From Aurantiacibacter poecillastricola (GTDB lineage Bacteria; Pseudomonadota; Alphaproteobacteria; Sphingomonadales; Sphingomonadaceae): a DNA stretch of 64,000 nt. The notes beneath the pieces were generated by a model that worked only from the letters and a program-made list of their open reading frames with translations, did not search any database and was not told the DNA's origin. The stretch is from NCBI RefSeq assembly GCF_030730945.1, contig NZ_JAVAMS010000002.1, positions 930,001 to 994,000 of the forward strand, given 5' to 3'. Both the position numbers and the translations under genes were made by a program. Shown here piece by piece: positions 32,067-40,942 of this stretch (position 1 is its first letter; each line of letters begins with the position of its first letter).

Positions 32067-33221
32067 TCAGGCGGCCCGGCTTTGATCCATTTCGCTCTCG
32101 ATCCAGTCGATCAGCATGGTGAGGGTCTGGCGGATCGTGCGTTCCTGCTCGAAACAGCGCGCCTCGATCCGGGCCAGCTGCTCGCGCAAGGTCTCGATTT
32201 CCGGTCCAACAGTATCGGTCCTGTCTGCTTCGCGCTGCTCGGCAATATCGACTAACGCCTGCTGCAATTCGGCGATCTGCGCGTCGCGCTCTGCAAGGCA
32301 TGCTACCAGAGTCTGCATATCGACGCCCGTTTGGCTGGGCACGGGGGCGGCCGGCTCCGGCGCTGGTTCCACGCTGGGCATGGGAGCAGGAGCCGCTTCG
32401 GGGAAGGCGCGCTCGGCATCCATTTCCGCGAGCACGTTCTGCAACATCGCAGCATCGATGCGGCTGCGTTCTTCGACCGCGCCCAGCAGCAACAGGCGAT
32501 TGGCGATCTGGTTGACGCGGCGCGGAATACCGCCACTCGCTTCGTACAGCTCGGCAAAGACGCGCTGGTCGAAAGCGGGATTGCCATCCCAGCCCACCTT
32601 TTTCAGTCGATGCGTCATGTATGGCTCGATCTCGCCCTGCTGCATCGGTTCGAGATGGTGCGCCGCGATAACGCGCTGGCGCAGCTGTTCGAGGCCGGGA
32701 TCGCTCTGGATCGTGGCGCGGAATTCAGGCTGACCCAGTAGTAATGTCTGCAAGAGCGGATGATTGCCGAGCTGGAAGTTCGACAGCATCCGCAGCTCTT
32801 CCAGCGCAGGCACGGCGAGGTTCTGCGACTCGTCCAGCACCAGCAGGCACCGCCGTCCCTCACGCGCTTCCTCATGGAGGAAACTTTCGATCTCGGTCAG
32901 CGCGGTCGCCTTGTCATGCCCCTCGATATCGAGGCCGAAGCTGCGCGCGACGACGTGGACGATCTCTTCCTCGTCCAGCTTGCTGGTGACAACCTGCGCC
33001 ACCGTGACCTGCCCCGGGTCAAGGCTCTCCATCATGTGCGCGACCAGCGTCGACTTGCCGGAGCCCACTTCGCCGGTAATCACGATGAAGCCCTCGCCCT
33101 GCGCGAGGCCATAGCCGAGATAGGACAGCGCCTTGCGATGCGTGACGGAGCGGAAATAGAATTCCGGATCGGGCGTCAACTGGAAGGGCTTGCCGGTAAG
33201 GCCGTAGAAGTTGTCGAACAT
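32067..33221 (-). CDS. XrtA system-associated ATPase (ExeA/GspA-like)
   Basis: A 384-residue AAA-type ATPase of the ExeA group. It opens MFDNFYGLTGKPFQLTPDP, has Walker A GEVGSGKST at 50-58 and Walker B CLLVLDESQNL, and then the sensor/arginine region GIPRRVNQIANRLLLLG. From about residue 285 there is a Pro/Ala linker and then a coiled-coil-like tail (AERDAQIAELQQALVDIAEQ). ExeA-type ATPases help assemble envelope secretion structures through a peptidoglycan-binding domain, which is missing here. AAGGAGA precedes the ATG and fixes the start. The role in the polysaccharide machine is unknown; partners may be the outer-membrane protein encoded just before it. Confidence 0.92.
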   Translation of the reverse strand: MFDNFYGLTGKPFQLTPDPEFYFRSVTHRKALSYLGYGLAQGEGFIVITGEVGSGKSTLVAHMMESLDPGQVTVAQVVTSKLDEEEIVHVVARSFGLDIEGHDKATALTEIESFLHEEAREGRRCLLVLDESQNLAVPALEELRMLSNFQLGNHPLLQTLLLGQPEFRATIQSDPGLEQLRQRVIAAHHLEPMQQGEIEPYMTHRLKKVGWDGNPAFDQRVFAELYEASGGIPRRVNQIANRLLLLGAVEERSRIDAAMLQNVLAEMDAERAFPEAAPAPMPSVEPAPEPAAPVPSQTGVDMQTLVACLAERDAQIAELQQALVDIAEQREADRTDTVGPEIETLREQLARIEARCFEQERTIRQTLTMLIDWIESEMDQSRAA

Positions 33222-33246
33222 GGGTCTCGTCTCCTTGCTGACCCGG

Positions 33247-34887
33247 TCAGTCAAATGTGTAGCGCAGGCCCAAGAGGGCCGATGCGGCGGAATAGTCGGG
33301 AAGGTCGTCGCGGCTGATGCCGTCGACGCCGATGGCGGCGGTGCCGGTGAGGCCGCGCCAGAGGTCGCGGTTGTAGGCGAGCGAGGCGGACCAGGCGAAG
33401 CCGTCGCCGAAGGTGGCGGACCCTGAATCGAACCAGCTCGCCGAAGCGCCGGCATAAAGCGAGGAAGAACGGTCCAGCTGGCGCGAGATATTCGCGGCGG
33501 TCCAGAGCGTTTCATCGACCAGGCCGTCGATACCTTCCAGGACGGTATCGTCGGCGCCGAGGAAGCTGCGCCTGTCATAGCCTGCGCCGAGGCCGAGGGA
33601 CGTGCGACCACGCGTCCTGCCGAAGCTGGCGGCAACGCCCCTGTTGCGGAATACCGATGAACGCAGCGAGCCAAGCTGCGCCAGCGTGCAGTTATTGCCG
33701 TCCACTCCAACAACGCAGCCGCCGAGATCGCCCGAGATCGGATTGCGGAACGGCTCGAAGTCGGTCCCCAGAAGGTCGAGCGCGCCAGTGAGTTGGCCGC
33801 CGAAGCCGGTGATATTGTCATAGACGGTGATGTTCAGTCCGGTTTCGGGATCGGGCTGGTAGGATAGCGTGCCGTAATAGGTGGTCGAGCCGTAGCGCTG
33901 GCCGACATGGGCGGAGAGCGAGGTGCGGCGGTTGGGGCGCCACATGACGCCCACGTCCCAGATGAGACCATCGGTATCGTAGGCGATGCGGCGCGGTTCG
34001 CTCTCATCTGTGACGAAGCGGCCGTCATTGCCGACGACCGGGTCCCCATCGGCGTCGCGCAGCACGTCGCGGCTGGAAACCTCGACATCCTCGTATCCGA
34101 CGCCGCCCACCAATGCGAGGGTCGGCGTCACCGGCACGGTCACATCGACGCGCACATATTTGTCGTCGATACGCTGGTCGAGGTTGGAGATATCTTGCCG
34201 GTTCCACCCTGCCCCGACGCCCACGCCGACGGGAGCCATCGTATAGGGCGCGGCGCCCACGCGGACCGTGGCGCTCTGGGTGAGGGAATCGTCGAAGATG
34301 TCGACAGACGCTTCGCCGGGATTTGTCACCACGGCATCCAGCGCGTCCACACGAGTGTAGCCGATGCGGTAGGAGCCGCTCAGTTCGACAGGCCCGCTAC
34401 GGGACTGCACGGACGGACCGGCATAGACAGAGTAGATCTGGCTCGTCGCATCGTCGTCCCCGCCGAACGCGCCGATCGAAGTGAAGCCGCTGCTTTCCAC
34501 ACGGGTTCGCGCCGCAAGCGCGCCCGCCTCCAGCGTCACGCCCTGCCGGACGAGTCCCACCGAAGCGCGCGCGATTCCCGAGATCGTATCGCTGTCCGCC
34601 GCGTCACCCCAGCCAATCCGCCGCTCGTAGCGCAGTGAGCCGGAGGCCGCCGTGTAGCGACCCGCGATGTTGGCATCCACGCCTGCGGCAAGCTGGGTGT
34701 AGGTGAGGACGTCGCTGCCGGGCTCGAGCTCTGCGGTGAGGACCTGCGCCGCTTCGATATAGGGTGCGACGCGGACATTCGAGACGCGCGGTGAGGCGTC
34801 CTCGCCCTCCTGCGCGTGCACCACATGGGGAGCGATGGGGAACGCAAGTGCCATGAAAAGGACAGCAAGGGAGCGCAGAACCCTCAT
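33247..34887 (-). CDS. PEP-CTERM/XrtA system-associated outer-membrane beta-barrel protein
   Basis: A 546-residue exported protein with a signal peptide (residues 1-25, cleaving after HAQ). The rest consists of alternating amphipathic strands ending in aromatic residues, with a terminal LLGLRYTFD, typical of an outer-membrane beta-barrel C-terminus ending in Phe plus one residue. It matches the barrel family found in XrtA exopolysaccharide loci, which probably provides or supports the outer-membrane passage. Two Cys in one extracellular-type loop (DLGGCVVGVDGNNCTLAQ) may form a disulfide. Its start overlaps the kinase stop in ATGA (34884-34887). Function assignment is by family context only. 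Confidence 0.88.
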   Translation of the reverse strand: MRVLRSLAVLFMALAFPIAPHVVHAQEGEDASPRVSNVRVAPYIEAAQVLTAELEPGSDVLTYTQLAAGVDANIAGRYTAASGSLRYERRIGWGDAADSDTISGIARASVGLVRQGVTLEAGALAARTRVESSGFTSIGAFGGDDDATSQIYSVYAGPSVQSRSGPVELSGSYRIGYTRVDALDAVVTNPGEASVDIFDDSLTQSATVRVGAAPYTMAPVGVGVGAGWNRQDISNLDQRIDDKYVRVDVTVPVTPTLALVGGVGYEDVEVSSRDVLRDADGDPVVGNDGRFVTDESEPRRIAYDTDGLIWDVGVMWRPNRRTSLSAHVGQRYGSTTYYGTLSYQPDPETGLNITVYDNITGFGGQLTGALDLLGTDFEPFRNPISGDLGGCVVGVDGNNCTLAQLGSLRSSVFRNRGVAASFGRTRGRTSLGLGAGYDRRSFLGADDTVLEGIDGLVDETLWTAANISRQLDRSSSLYAGASASWFDSGSATFGDGFAWSASLAYNRDLWRGLTGTAAIGVDGISRDDLPDYSAASALLGLRYTFD

Positions 34888-35831
34888 TCGCCCTCGCCAT
34901 AATAGGCCCCGAAGCGGCGACCGCTCGGGCTGAAGTGGGCAGCGTTCAGAAGCAGCTTCAAGTCGGGGCAGGCCGACAGCAGGGTTAGCGCATCTTCCAA
35001 CGCGCTCTGCCCGGTGCGGTCGGCGCGGGCGACGACGATTGCCTGGCCGACATGGTTGGCGAGCTCGGCAGCGGGCGAGGCGGCGAGTGCGGGCGGGCTG
35101 TCGAAGATCACGATCCGCCCCGGCGCGGCGCGGGTCAGCCGGTCGAGCACCTCGGCAGTCCGGTGGCTGGCGAGGTATTCGCTATCTTGGGTAGTGTGAT
35201 TGCCCGCCGGCAGGACATACAGCCCGGCGATGTCCGTCGCGATCACACAGTCCTCGACCTTCAGGTCGTCGCGCGCCAGTATGTCCATGAAGCCGGGGCC
35301 CTTGGGCAGGCCCAGCATCTTGAGCAGCGAGGGCTTGGCGAAATCTGCGTCGACCAGCAGCACTTCGCTGTCCTTCTCGGCGGCCATTGCCAGGGCGAGA
35401 TTGGCGGCGCAGTAGCTCTTGCCCTCGTCGGGATGGGGCGAGCAGACCAGCACTCGCTGCGCCAGAGCGCCGTGCGAACCCTCCTGCGCCTTGCGCACCG
35501 AGGCGAGGACCTGGCGCTTGACGATGCGGAATTCCTCGAGCAGCGCCGTCACCTGCCCCTCGGGCTGGATCAGGCCATGGCGGGCGAGGCATTCGCGGTC
35601 GACCTCATGCACGGTGCCGGAAAATTCGACATCCTCATACACCGGCTCCGACCCCGCTTCCGCCTGCTCGACCGGCTTGCCTTTCGGCGTTGCACGCTTC
35701 GGACGGCGGTTCACGGGCTGCTTGAGATCCTTCGGGACCGGTGCAGGGCTGTATCCGCCGAGGCCGAACATGCTCTCTGCACGTTCCAGCAGCGTCTTGG
35801 GCGGTTCGGGCAATTTGCGTTGTTCGGTCAT
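34884..35831 (-). CDS. XrtA-associated tyrosine autokinase (BY-kinase cytoplasmic domain)
   Basis: A 315-residue BY-type kinase of the Wzc-C/CapB/EpsG sort. The N-terminal 85 residues are a disordered, Pro/Lys-rich linker. The Walker A is PHPDEGKS at 132-139 and the Walker A' is LLVDADFAKP at 158-167; FDSPPALA gives the Walker B. The C-terminus has only a Tyr-Tyr pair (GAYYGEGE) instead of a long tyrosine cluster. Such kinases control chain length through cycles of oligomerisation with the chain-length protein, which is encoded 11 bases upstream as a separate gene. The ATG at 35831 was chosen because the longer frame adds 16 Arg-rich residues that overlap the neighbour. Confidence 0.92.
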   Translation of the reverse strand: MTEQRKLPEPPKTLLERAESMFGLGGYSPAPVPKDLKQPVNRRPKRATPKGKPVEQAEAGSEPVYEDVEFSGTVHEVDRECLARHGLIQPEGQVTALLEEFRIVKRQVLASVRKAQEGSHGALAQRVLVCSPHPDEGKSYCAANLALAMAAEKDSEVLLVDADFAKPSLLKMLGLPKGPGFMDILARDDLKVEDCVIATDIAGLYVLPAGNHTTQDSEYLASHRTAEVLDRLTRAAPGRIVIFDSPPALAASPAAELANHVGQAIVVARADRTGQSALEDALTLLSACPDLKLLLNAAHFSPSGRRFGAYYGEGE

Positions 35832-35842
35832 GACTGCGCGCC

Positions 35843-37360
35843 TCAGGCCACCATGCCGCGCTGGACGAACTCGGCGCACATCAGCACCGCGAACAGGACG
35901 CCAAGCCCGCCTACACCGGCGGCGAAATACTTGAGGCGTTTGGCGCGAAGTTCGCGGCCAGCCTCGGTGAAAGTGTGCGAGATCGTGCCGATGACCGGCA
36001 GGCCGAAGGCGCGCTCCAGCTGGCCGGCCGTGGCGAAGGTCGAGCCCAGCTTGCTGAGCGCATAGGCCGAGCCTGCTCCCGCCCCCAGGCCGAGCACGAG
36101 AACGGCCAGCAGCAACAGCGGACGGTTCGGCGCGACGGGCGAGCGCGGGGTGGTGGGCGGATCGATCACCTCGAATTGCACGGCGCTGCGCTCCGTCTCC
36201 ACCTGTCCGCGCAGGCGGAGTTCCTCGCGGTCCTGCAGGAGCTGGTCGTACTGTTCGCGCAGCACGTCATAGTCGCGGCTGATGCGCTGGGCTTCGGCGG
36301 CTGCGCCCGGTTCGCGCGCCTGGCTGGCGGTGATCCCGGCGATCTCGGCGCTGAGAGCGGCCTTGCGCGATTGCAGCGCCTGCACGTTGGAGAGCCGTTC
36401 GACCCGCATCGACTGGAGCGAGCTGTAGGCCGGATTGATCTGTCCGGCAGGGGCGCCGGCTGCCTGCGCCTGCTCGCGAAGGTTGGCGACCGTTCGGCGC
36501 GCGGCGATGATATCGGGATGCTCGGCAGTCAGGCCGCGTGCTTCCAGCGCTGCCAGGTTGGCCTGGGCCTGCGCCAGCGAGGCCTGCGGACTGCCCGCAC
36601 CGGGTGTCACGATGGTGCGCGGCGTGCTCGAGATCTGTCCATCCAGCGCAGCCAGCGCGCTTTGCGAGGCGGCGAGGTCGGCCTCCACGCTGCGCAATTC
36701 GCTGCGGGTAGCCGCAAGCTGGGCAGCGATGGCCTGCGCCCCGCCGATCAGTTCGGGATTGGCCGCTTCGAACGCGAGACGACGCTCTTCGGCTGCAGCG
36801 AGTTCGGCTTCGCGCGCCTCGAGTTGTTGGTTCAGGAATTCGATGGAGTCGGCCATTTCCCCGCGCGCCCCGCCGAGGTTTTCCTCGCGAAAGATGTCGA
36901 TCATGCGCTGGGCGATGACCTGCGCCAGTTCAGCGTTCTCGTTATCCGAGAGGTCGGTGCGAGAGCTTGTGGCGGTGATCTCGAAGATGTTCTGGCCCTG
37001 GCTCACCACCTCGATATCATCTGACAGGCGAGCGATGGCGCTTTCCATCTGAGTGGGCGATGTCACGCTGTCGCCGATACGCGTCGTGCGAACGACCTTT
37101 TCCAGATTGACCGAGCTTGCCAGCGTTTGCCGGATGCGGTCGATATCGCGGGCCCGGCTTCCGGCACCGATGCCGATCTGTTCGGCCAGCACGTCGTCCA
37201 GCTGGACGAAGATGCGCGTCTCGCTTTCGTAGGTATTGGGCACGAGCGCCAGCAGGAGCCAGCCTGCAAGGCAGGTGGCCCATGCCACGCCGAGCGCCAG
37301 CCAGCGGCGGTTCCACACCGCCCACAGGCCTGCCCGCAATTCCTCGAGAAGCTGGTCCAA
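35843..37360 (-). CDS. XrtA system polysaccharide chain-length determinant (Wzz/PCP type)
   Basis: A 505-residue polysaccharide copolymerase. One transmembrane helix near the N-terminus (about 20-40) and one near the C-terminus (about 420-445) bracket a large periplasmic domain with long coiled coils (about 165-380), and the PxxP-type segment PTTPRSPVAPNRPLL precedes the second helix. It sets exopolysaccharide chain length together with the tyrosine kinase. The start is a TTG preceded by AAAGGGCGGA; no ATG or GTG fits better, and the first residues DQLLEELRAGLWAVWNRRW match the family. It begins 16 bases after the export lipoprotein gene, so the three genes form the core of a Wza-Wzc-like export unit. 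Confidence 0.92.
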   Translation of the reverse strand: MDQLLEELRAGLWAVWNRRWLALGVAWATCLAGWLLLALVPNTYESETRIFVQLDDVLAEQIGIGAGSRARDIDRIRQTLASSVNLEKVVRTTRIGDSVTSPTQMESAIARLSDDIEVVSQGQNIFEITATSSRTDLSDNENAELAQVIAQRMIDIFREENLGGARGEMADSIEFLNQQLEAREAELAAAEERRLAFEAANPELIGGAQAIAAQLAATRSELRSVEADLAASQSALAALDGQISSTPRTIVTPGAGSPQASLAQAQANLAALEARGLTAEHPDIIAARRTVANLREQAQAAGAPAGQINPAYSSLQSMRVERLSNVQALQSRKAALSAEIAGITASQAREPGAAAEAQRISRDYDVLREQYDQLLQDREELRLRGQVETERSAVQFEVIDPPTTPRSPVAPNRPLLLLAVLVLGLGAGAGSAYALSKLGSTFATAGQLERAFGLPVIGTISHTFTEAGRELRAKRLKYFAAGVGGLGVLFAVLMCAEFVQRGMVA

Positions 37361-37376
37361 CGCGTCCGCCCTTTGC

Positions 37377-38021
37377 CTAGAACATGCTCTCGGGGATGAT
37401 GATCACGTCGCCCGGGCGCAGCATCACGTTCGCCTCGCTCTCGCCCCGGCGCAGCAGGTCGGAAAGGCGCAGGGCGTATTCGACCTGCTCGCCGCTCTCG
37501 CGGTCGAAGCGGATGAGTTTTGCCCGGTTGCCCGCCGCATATTCCGACAGGCCGCCGACCGAGATCATCGCATCGAGCAATGTCATGTTTGCCCGGTAGG
37601 GGATCGAGGCCGGTTCCTGCGTAGCGCCGACGATGCGTACCTGCTGGCTGAACGTGCCGGCGAACTCGTTGACGATCACGGTCACCAGCGGCTCCTCGAT
37701 ATATTGCGAGAGCTGCTGGCGAATATCGTCGGCAAGCATGGTGGGCGTCTTGCCCACGGCGGGCATGTCGGCCACCAGCGGCGTGGTAATGCGGCCGTCG
37801 GGGCGGACCTGCACGGTCGCGCCGAGTTCGTCATTGCGCCAGACATGGATCGTGAGCTCATCGAGCGGACCGATCACATATTCCTCGCCCGGCCCCTCTT
37901 CCTCCGCAACGAAGCGCGCCGGTTCCAGCTGGGGGCCCGCCGCACCACCGCCGCAGCCGGACAGGCCGAGGGCGACACTCGCCGAAGCAAGGATGAGGGT
38001 AACGGTCTTGGGCGTACGCAT
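37377..38021 (-). CDS. Polysaccharide export lipoprotein (Wza/EpsD-like), XrtA-associated
   Basis: A 214-residue outer-membrane lipoprotein. The signal ends in the lipobox LSGC (Cys23). The polysaccharide export (PES/Poly_export) domain starts at about residue 45 with EYVIGPLDELTIHVWRNDEL and RPDGRITTPLVAD. An SLBB-like domain follows with VRIVGATQEPASIPYRANM and NVMLRPGDVIIIPESMF. It should form the outer-membrane part of the polysaccharide exit path. GAAGGACA precedes the ATG. It is the first gene of the ten-gene operon that ends with the amidotransferase at 25379. A large inverted repeat in its leader (38060-38114) may control the whole operon. Confidence 0.92.
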   Translation of the reverse strand: MRTPKTVTLILASASVALGLSGCGGGAAGPQLEPARFVAEEEGPGEEYVIGPLDELTIHVWRNDELGATVQVRPDGRITTPLVADMPAVGKTPTMLADDIRQQLSQYIEEPLVTVIVNEFAGTFSQQVRIVGATQEPASIPYRANMTLLDAMISVGGLSEYAAGNRAKLIRFDRESGEQVEYALRLSDLLRRGESEANVMLRPGDVIIIPESMF

Positions 38022-38059
38022 TTTGGATGTCCTTCGCGAACTTCTGGAGGATTGCGGGT

Positions 38060-38114
38060 GCAATTCACCCTTGGGATCCGGTCAGGGCTTCTCGCGAATA
38101 AGGGTGAACATTGC
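38060..38114. promoter_or_regulatory. Long dyad in the leader of the exopolysaccharide operon
   Basis: The plus strand reads GCAATTCACCCTT at 38060-38072 and AAGGGTGAACATTGC at 38100-38114. The inner nine bases are a perfect inverted repeat and five further bases pair after a two-base bulge, around a 27-base spacer. It lies 39-93 bases before the first codon of the operon, so it could be an operator with distant half-sites or an RNA stem. No clear -35/-10 pair was found. Confidence 0.45.
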
Positions 38115-38131
38115 GTTAGCCTTCACACGCG

Positions 38132-38154
38132 AAACCCCCGGGTTCGCGGGGTTT
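38132..38154 (-). terminator. Terminator-like hairpin after the ligase/decarboxylase pair
   Basis: AAACCCC pairs with GGGGTTT around a GC-rich loop, 40 bases past the PLP decarboxylase stop and before the exopolysaccharide operon. The plus strand has a short T run too, so it may act in both directions. This suggests that the ligase/decarboxylase pair is transcribed separately from the export operon. Confidence 0.5.
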
Positions 38155-38194
38155 TGCGGACCCGTCCTGTATTGGGACAGCTCGCGGCGTGGCC

Positions 38195-39421
38195 TCAGAC
38201 GAGGATCTCGCGCGCCTCGCCCTGGCCCAGAAAGGCGGACGGGCTGGCACTGGCGCCGTATGCCCCGGCGCAGAACACGGCGACGAGGTCTCCCACTTCG
38301 GCTCGCGGCAGGTGCGCGGCATCGGCAAGGCGGTCGAGCGGGGTGCACAGGCATCCCACCACATTCACCACTTCCTCGGGCTCGGCATCGAAGCGGCTGG
38401 CGATGGCGAGTGGGTAGTTGCGGCGCACCACGGTGCCGAAATTGCCCGAGGCGGCAAGCTGGTGGTGCAGACCGCCATCGGTGATGAGATAGGTGGTGTC
38501 GTGGCTCACTTTCCGGTCAACGATGCGGGTGAGGTAGACGCCCGCTTCGCCGACGAGATAACGCCCCAGCTCGATGGCGAATTGCGTGTCGCGAAGGGTT
38601 TCCGGAAGCTCGGCAAAGCGCGTCTCCAGCGCCGCTCCGATGACACCGATATCGAGCGGCGTGTCCTTATCGAAATACGGGATGCCGAAGCCGCCGCCCA
38701 TGTTGAGATGCGGGACGCCGACGCCTGCCTCTCGCGCGAGCGTGTCGGCAAGGTCGAGCGTGTGGCCTTGGGCTTCGACGATCGCCTCGGCATCGAGCGC
38801 CTGGCTACCGGAGTAGATATGGAAACCTCGCCAGTTCGCCCCGGCCTCGACTATGCGGCGAGCGAGGGCCGGCACCCGCTCCGCATCGACGCCAAAGGGC
38901 TTCGCGCCCCCGCCCATCTTCATGCCAGAGCCGCGCAGTTCGAAGCCGGGATTGACCCTTATGGCGAGGCGGGGAGCAACCTTGAGCTGCTTGCCGATGG
39001 TGAGGGCGCGCTCGGCTTCGTTCTCCGATTCAAGGTTCAGGGTAACGCCTGCGCGAATGGCGGCATGCAGCTCGCGGTCGCGCTTGCCGGGGCCGGCGAA
39101 GCTGATCTCGCGCGGCAGGTAGCCTGCCTCGCGCGCCCGTTCGAACTCGCCGACCGAGGCGATGTCGAGGCCATCCACCAGATCTGCGACGAATTCGAGA
39201 AGTGGCGCGTAAGGGTTTGCCTTCATGGCATAATGTATGTTGAGCCGCTTCGGCATGACATCGCGCAGGCTCTCGATCCTCGAAGCAATCATGTCGCGCG
39301 AATAGACGAAGAGCGGCGTGTCGCGCGCCTCCTTCACCAGCGCGCTGGCCGTGCGCCCGCCAATGGCGAGCTCGCCGTCCTTCGCCGTGAAACCGGGCGG
39401 GATCGGGCCGAGCGGTTTCAT
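38195..39421 (-). CDS. PLP-dependent decarboxylase, exosortase A system-associated
   Basis: A 408-residue fold-III decarboxylase related to DAP/ornithine decarboxylases. The PLP lysine is Lys67 in HYAMKANPYAPLL. The phosphate-binding glycines are in NMGGGFGIPYF, the C-terminal domain has the active-site Cys region GCLCTPLDRLAD, and the PLP-contacting Tyr is near GAYGAS. It should remove CO2 from an amino acid; the specificity helix cannot be read by eye. Its start overlaps the ligase stop in ATGA (39418-39421). In XrtA loci this decarboxylase is known to accompany the AMP-forming ligase, implying one pathway. Substrate and product remain unknown. Confidence 0.92.
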   Translation of the reverse strand: MKPLGPIPPGFTAKDGELAIGGRTASALVKEARDTPLFVYSRDMIASRIESLRDVMPKRLNIHYAMKANPYAPLLEFVADLVDGLDIASVGEFERAREAGYLPREISFAGPGKRDRELHAAIRAGVTLNLESENEAERALTIGKQLKVAPRLAIRVNPGFELRGSGMKMGGGAKPFGVDAERVPALARRIVEAGANWRGFHIYSGSQALDAEAIVEAQGHTLDLADTLAREAGVGVPHLNMGGGFGIPYFDKDTPLDIGVIGAALETRFAELPETLRDTQFAIELGRYLVGEAGVYLTRIVDRKVSHDTTYLITDGGLHHQLAASGNFGTVVRRNYPLAIASRFDAEPEEVVNVVGCLCTPLDRLADAAHLPRAEVGDLVAVFCAGAYGASASPSAFLGQGEAREILV

Positions 39422-40920
39422 GTCGCCTCCCGTAACAGGCGCGCGCGGTCGATCTTGCCGTTGGGATTTAGGGGCATGGCGTCGACCCAGCGGATAACGG
39501 CAGGTTGCATGAAATTCGGCAGCTCGCGCTTCAGCATGGCGCGCAGGCCCTCCTCATCACCGCCCCCGCGCACGACGAGGTGGATGGCGTGGCCCAGTTG
39601 CTCATCCGGCACGCCCAGCGCCACGGCCTCATCGGCAAATTCGCTCGCGATCACGACGTCCTCGATCTCCTGCGGACTGATGCGGTTGCCCGCGCTCTTG
39701 ATCATCGCATCGTCCCGCCCGACGAAATAGAGCAGCCCGTCCTCCGCCCGGCGCACGGTGTCGCCCGACCATACCGCCATGCCGCCATAGTGCGAGGCTA
39801 CGGGAGCAGGCTTGAACCGCTGCGCCGTGCGCTCGGGATCCTGCCAGTATCCTTGCGCCACTAACGGGCCGCAATGCACCAGTTCGCCCTCGCTAGCTAC
39901 CTCGCCATGCTCATCCACCACGAGGATTTCCGCGAAGGGAATGGCGCGGCCCATCGAGGTGGGGTGCGCGTCCACCAGCGCGGGGTCGAGATAGGTCGAG
40001 CGAAAGGCCTCGGTGAGGCCATACATCGGGAACAGCCGCGCATCGGGGAACAGGCGGCGCAGGTCGCGCACCAGCTCCTCGGTCAGCGCGCCGCCGCTAT
40101 TGGTGAGCCTTCGCATCGGAGCGACAGCCTCGGGCGGCCAGTCCTGTCCCGCCAGTTGCAGCCACAGCGGCGGTACGGCGGCAAGCGTCGTGATGGCGTG
40201 GCGCTGGCACGCCTTGATGACGTCACGCGGCGTGAGGTAATCGAGCGGCACCACCGAGCCGCCCGCATGCCAGGTGGAAAGCAGCTGATTCTGTCCGTAA
40301 TCGAAGCTGAGCGGCAGCACGGCCAGCGTGACGTCATCGGAAGCCAGCCCGAGGTAACGCGCCACGCTCACCGCGCCCAGCCACATATTGGCATGGCTTA
40401 GCATCACGCCCTTGGGCCGCCCGGTGGAACCACTGGTGTAAAGGATCGCGGCCAGTTCGTCCGGGTCGGCCTGCGAGAGATCGTCCAGAGGCGTGACTTC
40501 GCGCGCAGCGGCAAGCGCCTCCTTCTCTTCCACAATCGCGCAGACCGAGGGTACATCGCCTTCCTCCAGCGACGCGATCCGGGCGGAGTTCGCGACCAGC
40601 AGGCTCGCGCCGCTATCCTCCAAGATGTGCTTTACCTGCGCGTGCTTGAGGAGCGGATTGACCGGCACATGCACCAGCCCAGCCTGCGCCGCGGCGAGCG
40701 GCATCAGGCAGGTGAGCTCTCCCTTGGCCGCCCAGCTTGCAACGCGTGCGCCCTTCTGCGGCACCTGCGCCGCCAGCCATCCTGCCAGCAGCGCAACACG
40801 GCTTCTTAAGTCCTTCCAGCTAAGCGTTTCCCCGCGCAGCACCAGAGCCTGCCGCTCGTCCTCGCCGCGCACGGCGAGATGATCGAGCGGGAAAGGCGTG
40901 GGATCGGGCGCGGCGGACAT
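39418..40920 (-). CDS. AMP-forming acyl-CoA/acyl-ACP ligase, exosortase A system-associated
   Basis: A 500-residue ANL-superfamily adenylating enzyme. The P-loop-like core motif is LYTSGSTGRPKGVMLSH, the A5-type motif MYGLTEAF, the hinge YFVGRDDAMIKSAGNRISP, and the terminal lysine motif NPNGKIDR. It activates a carboxylic or amino acid as an adenylate and transfers it to a thiol. Because an acyl carrier protein gene lies only about 1 kb away on the other strand, the acceptor may be that ACP rather than CoA; this is inference. It is divergent from the acyltransferase gene at 40943 with a 22-base gap, so the two promoters must overlap coding sequence. It is coupled to the PLP decarboxylase. 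Confidence 0.92.
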   Translation of the reverse strand: MSAAPDPTPFPLDHLAVRGEDERQALVLRGETLSWKDLRSRVALLAGWLAAQVPQKGARVASWAAKGELTCLMPLAAAQAGLVHVPVNPLLKHAQVKHILEDSGASLLVANSARIASLEEGDVPSVCAIVEEKEALAAAREVTPLDDLSQADPDELAAILYTSGSTGRPKGVMLSHANMWLGAVSVARYLGLASDDVTLAVLPLSFDYGQNQLLSTWHAGGSVVPLDYLTPRDVIKACQRHAITTLAAVPPLWLQLAGQDWPPEAVAPMRRLTNSGGALTEELVRDLRRLFPDARLFPMYGLTEAFRSTYLDPALVDAHPTSMGRAIPFAEILVVDEHGEVASEGELVHCGPLVAQGYWQDPERTAQRFKPAPVASHYGGMAVWSGDTVRRAEDGLLYFVGRDDAMIKSAGNRISPQEIEDVVIASEFADEAVALGVPDEQLGHAIHLVVRGGGDEEGLRAMLKRELPNFMQPAVIRWVDAMPLNPNGKIDRARLLREAT

Positions 40921-40942
40921 CGAATTCCTGGAGTGCGGTTTG

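Noticed and set aside
33247..33821. N-terminal extension of the XrtA ATPase into the outer-membrane protein gene
   Set aside because: The extended frame is low-complexity Ser/Arg/Pro sequence. A strong AAGGAGA ribosome site and the family start MFDNFYGL put the start at 33221.
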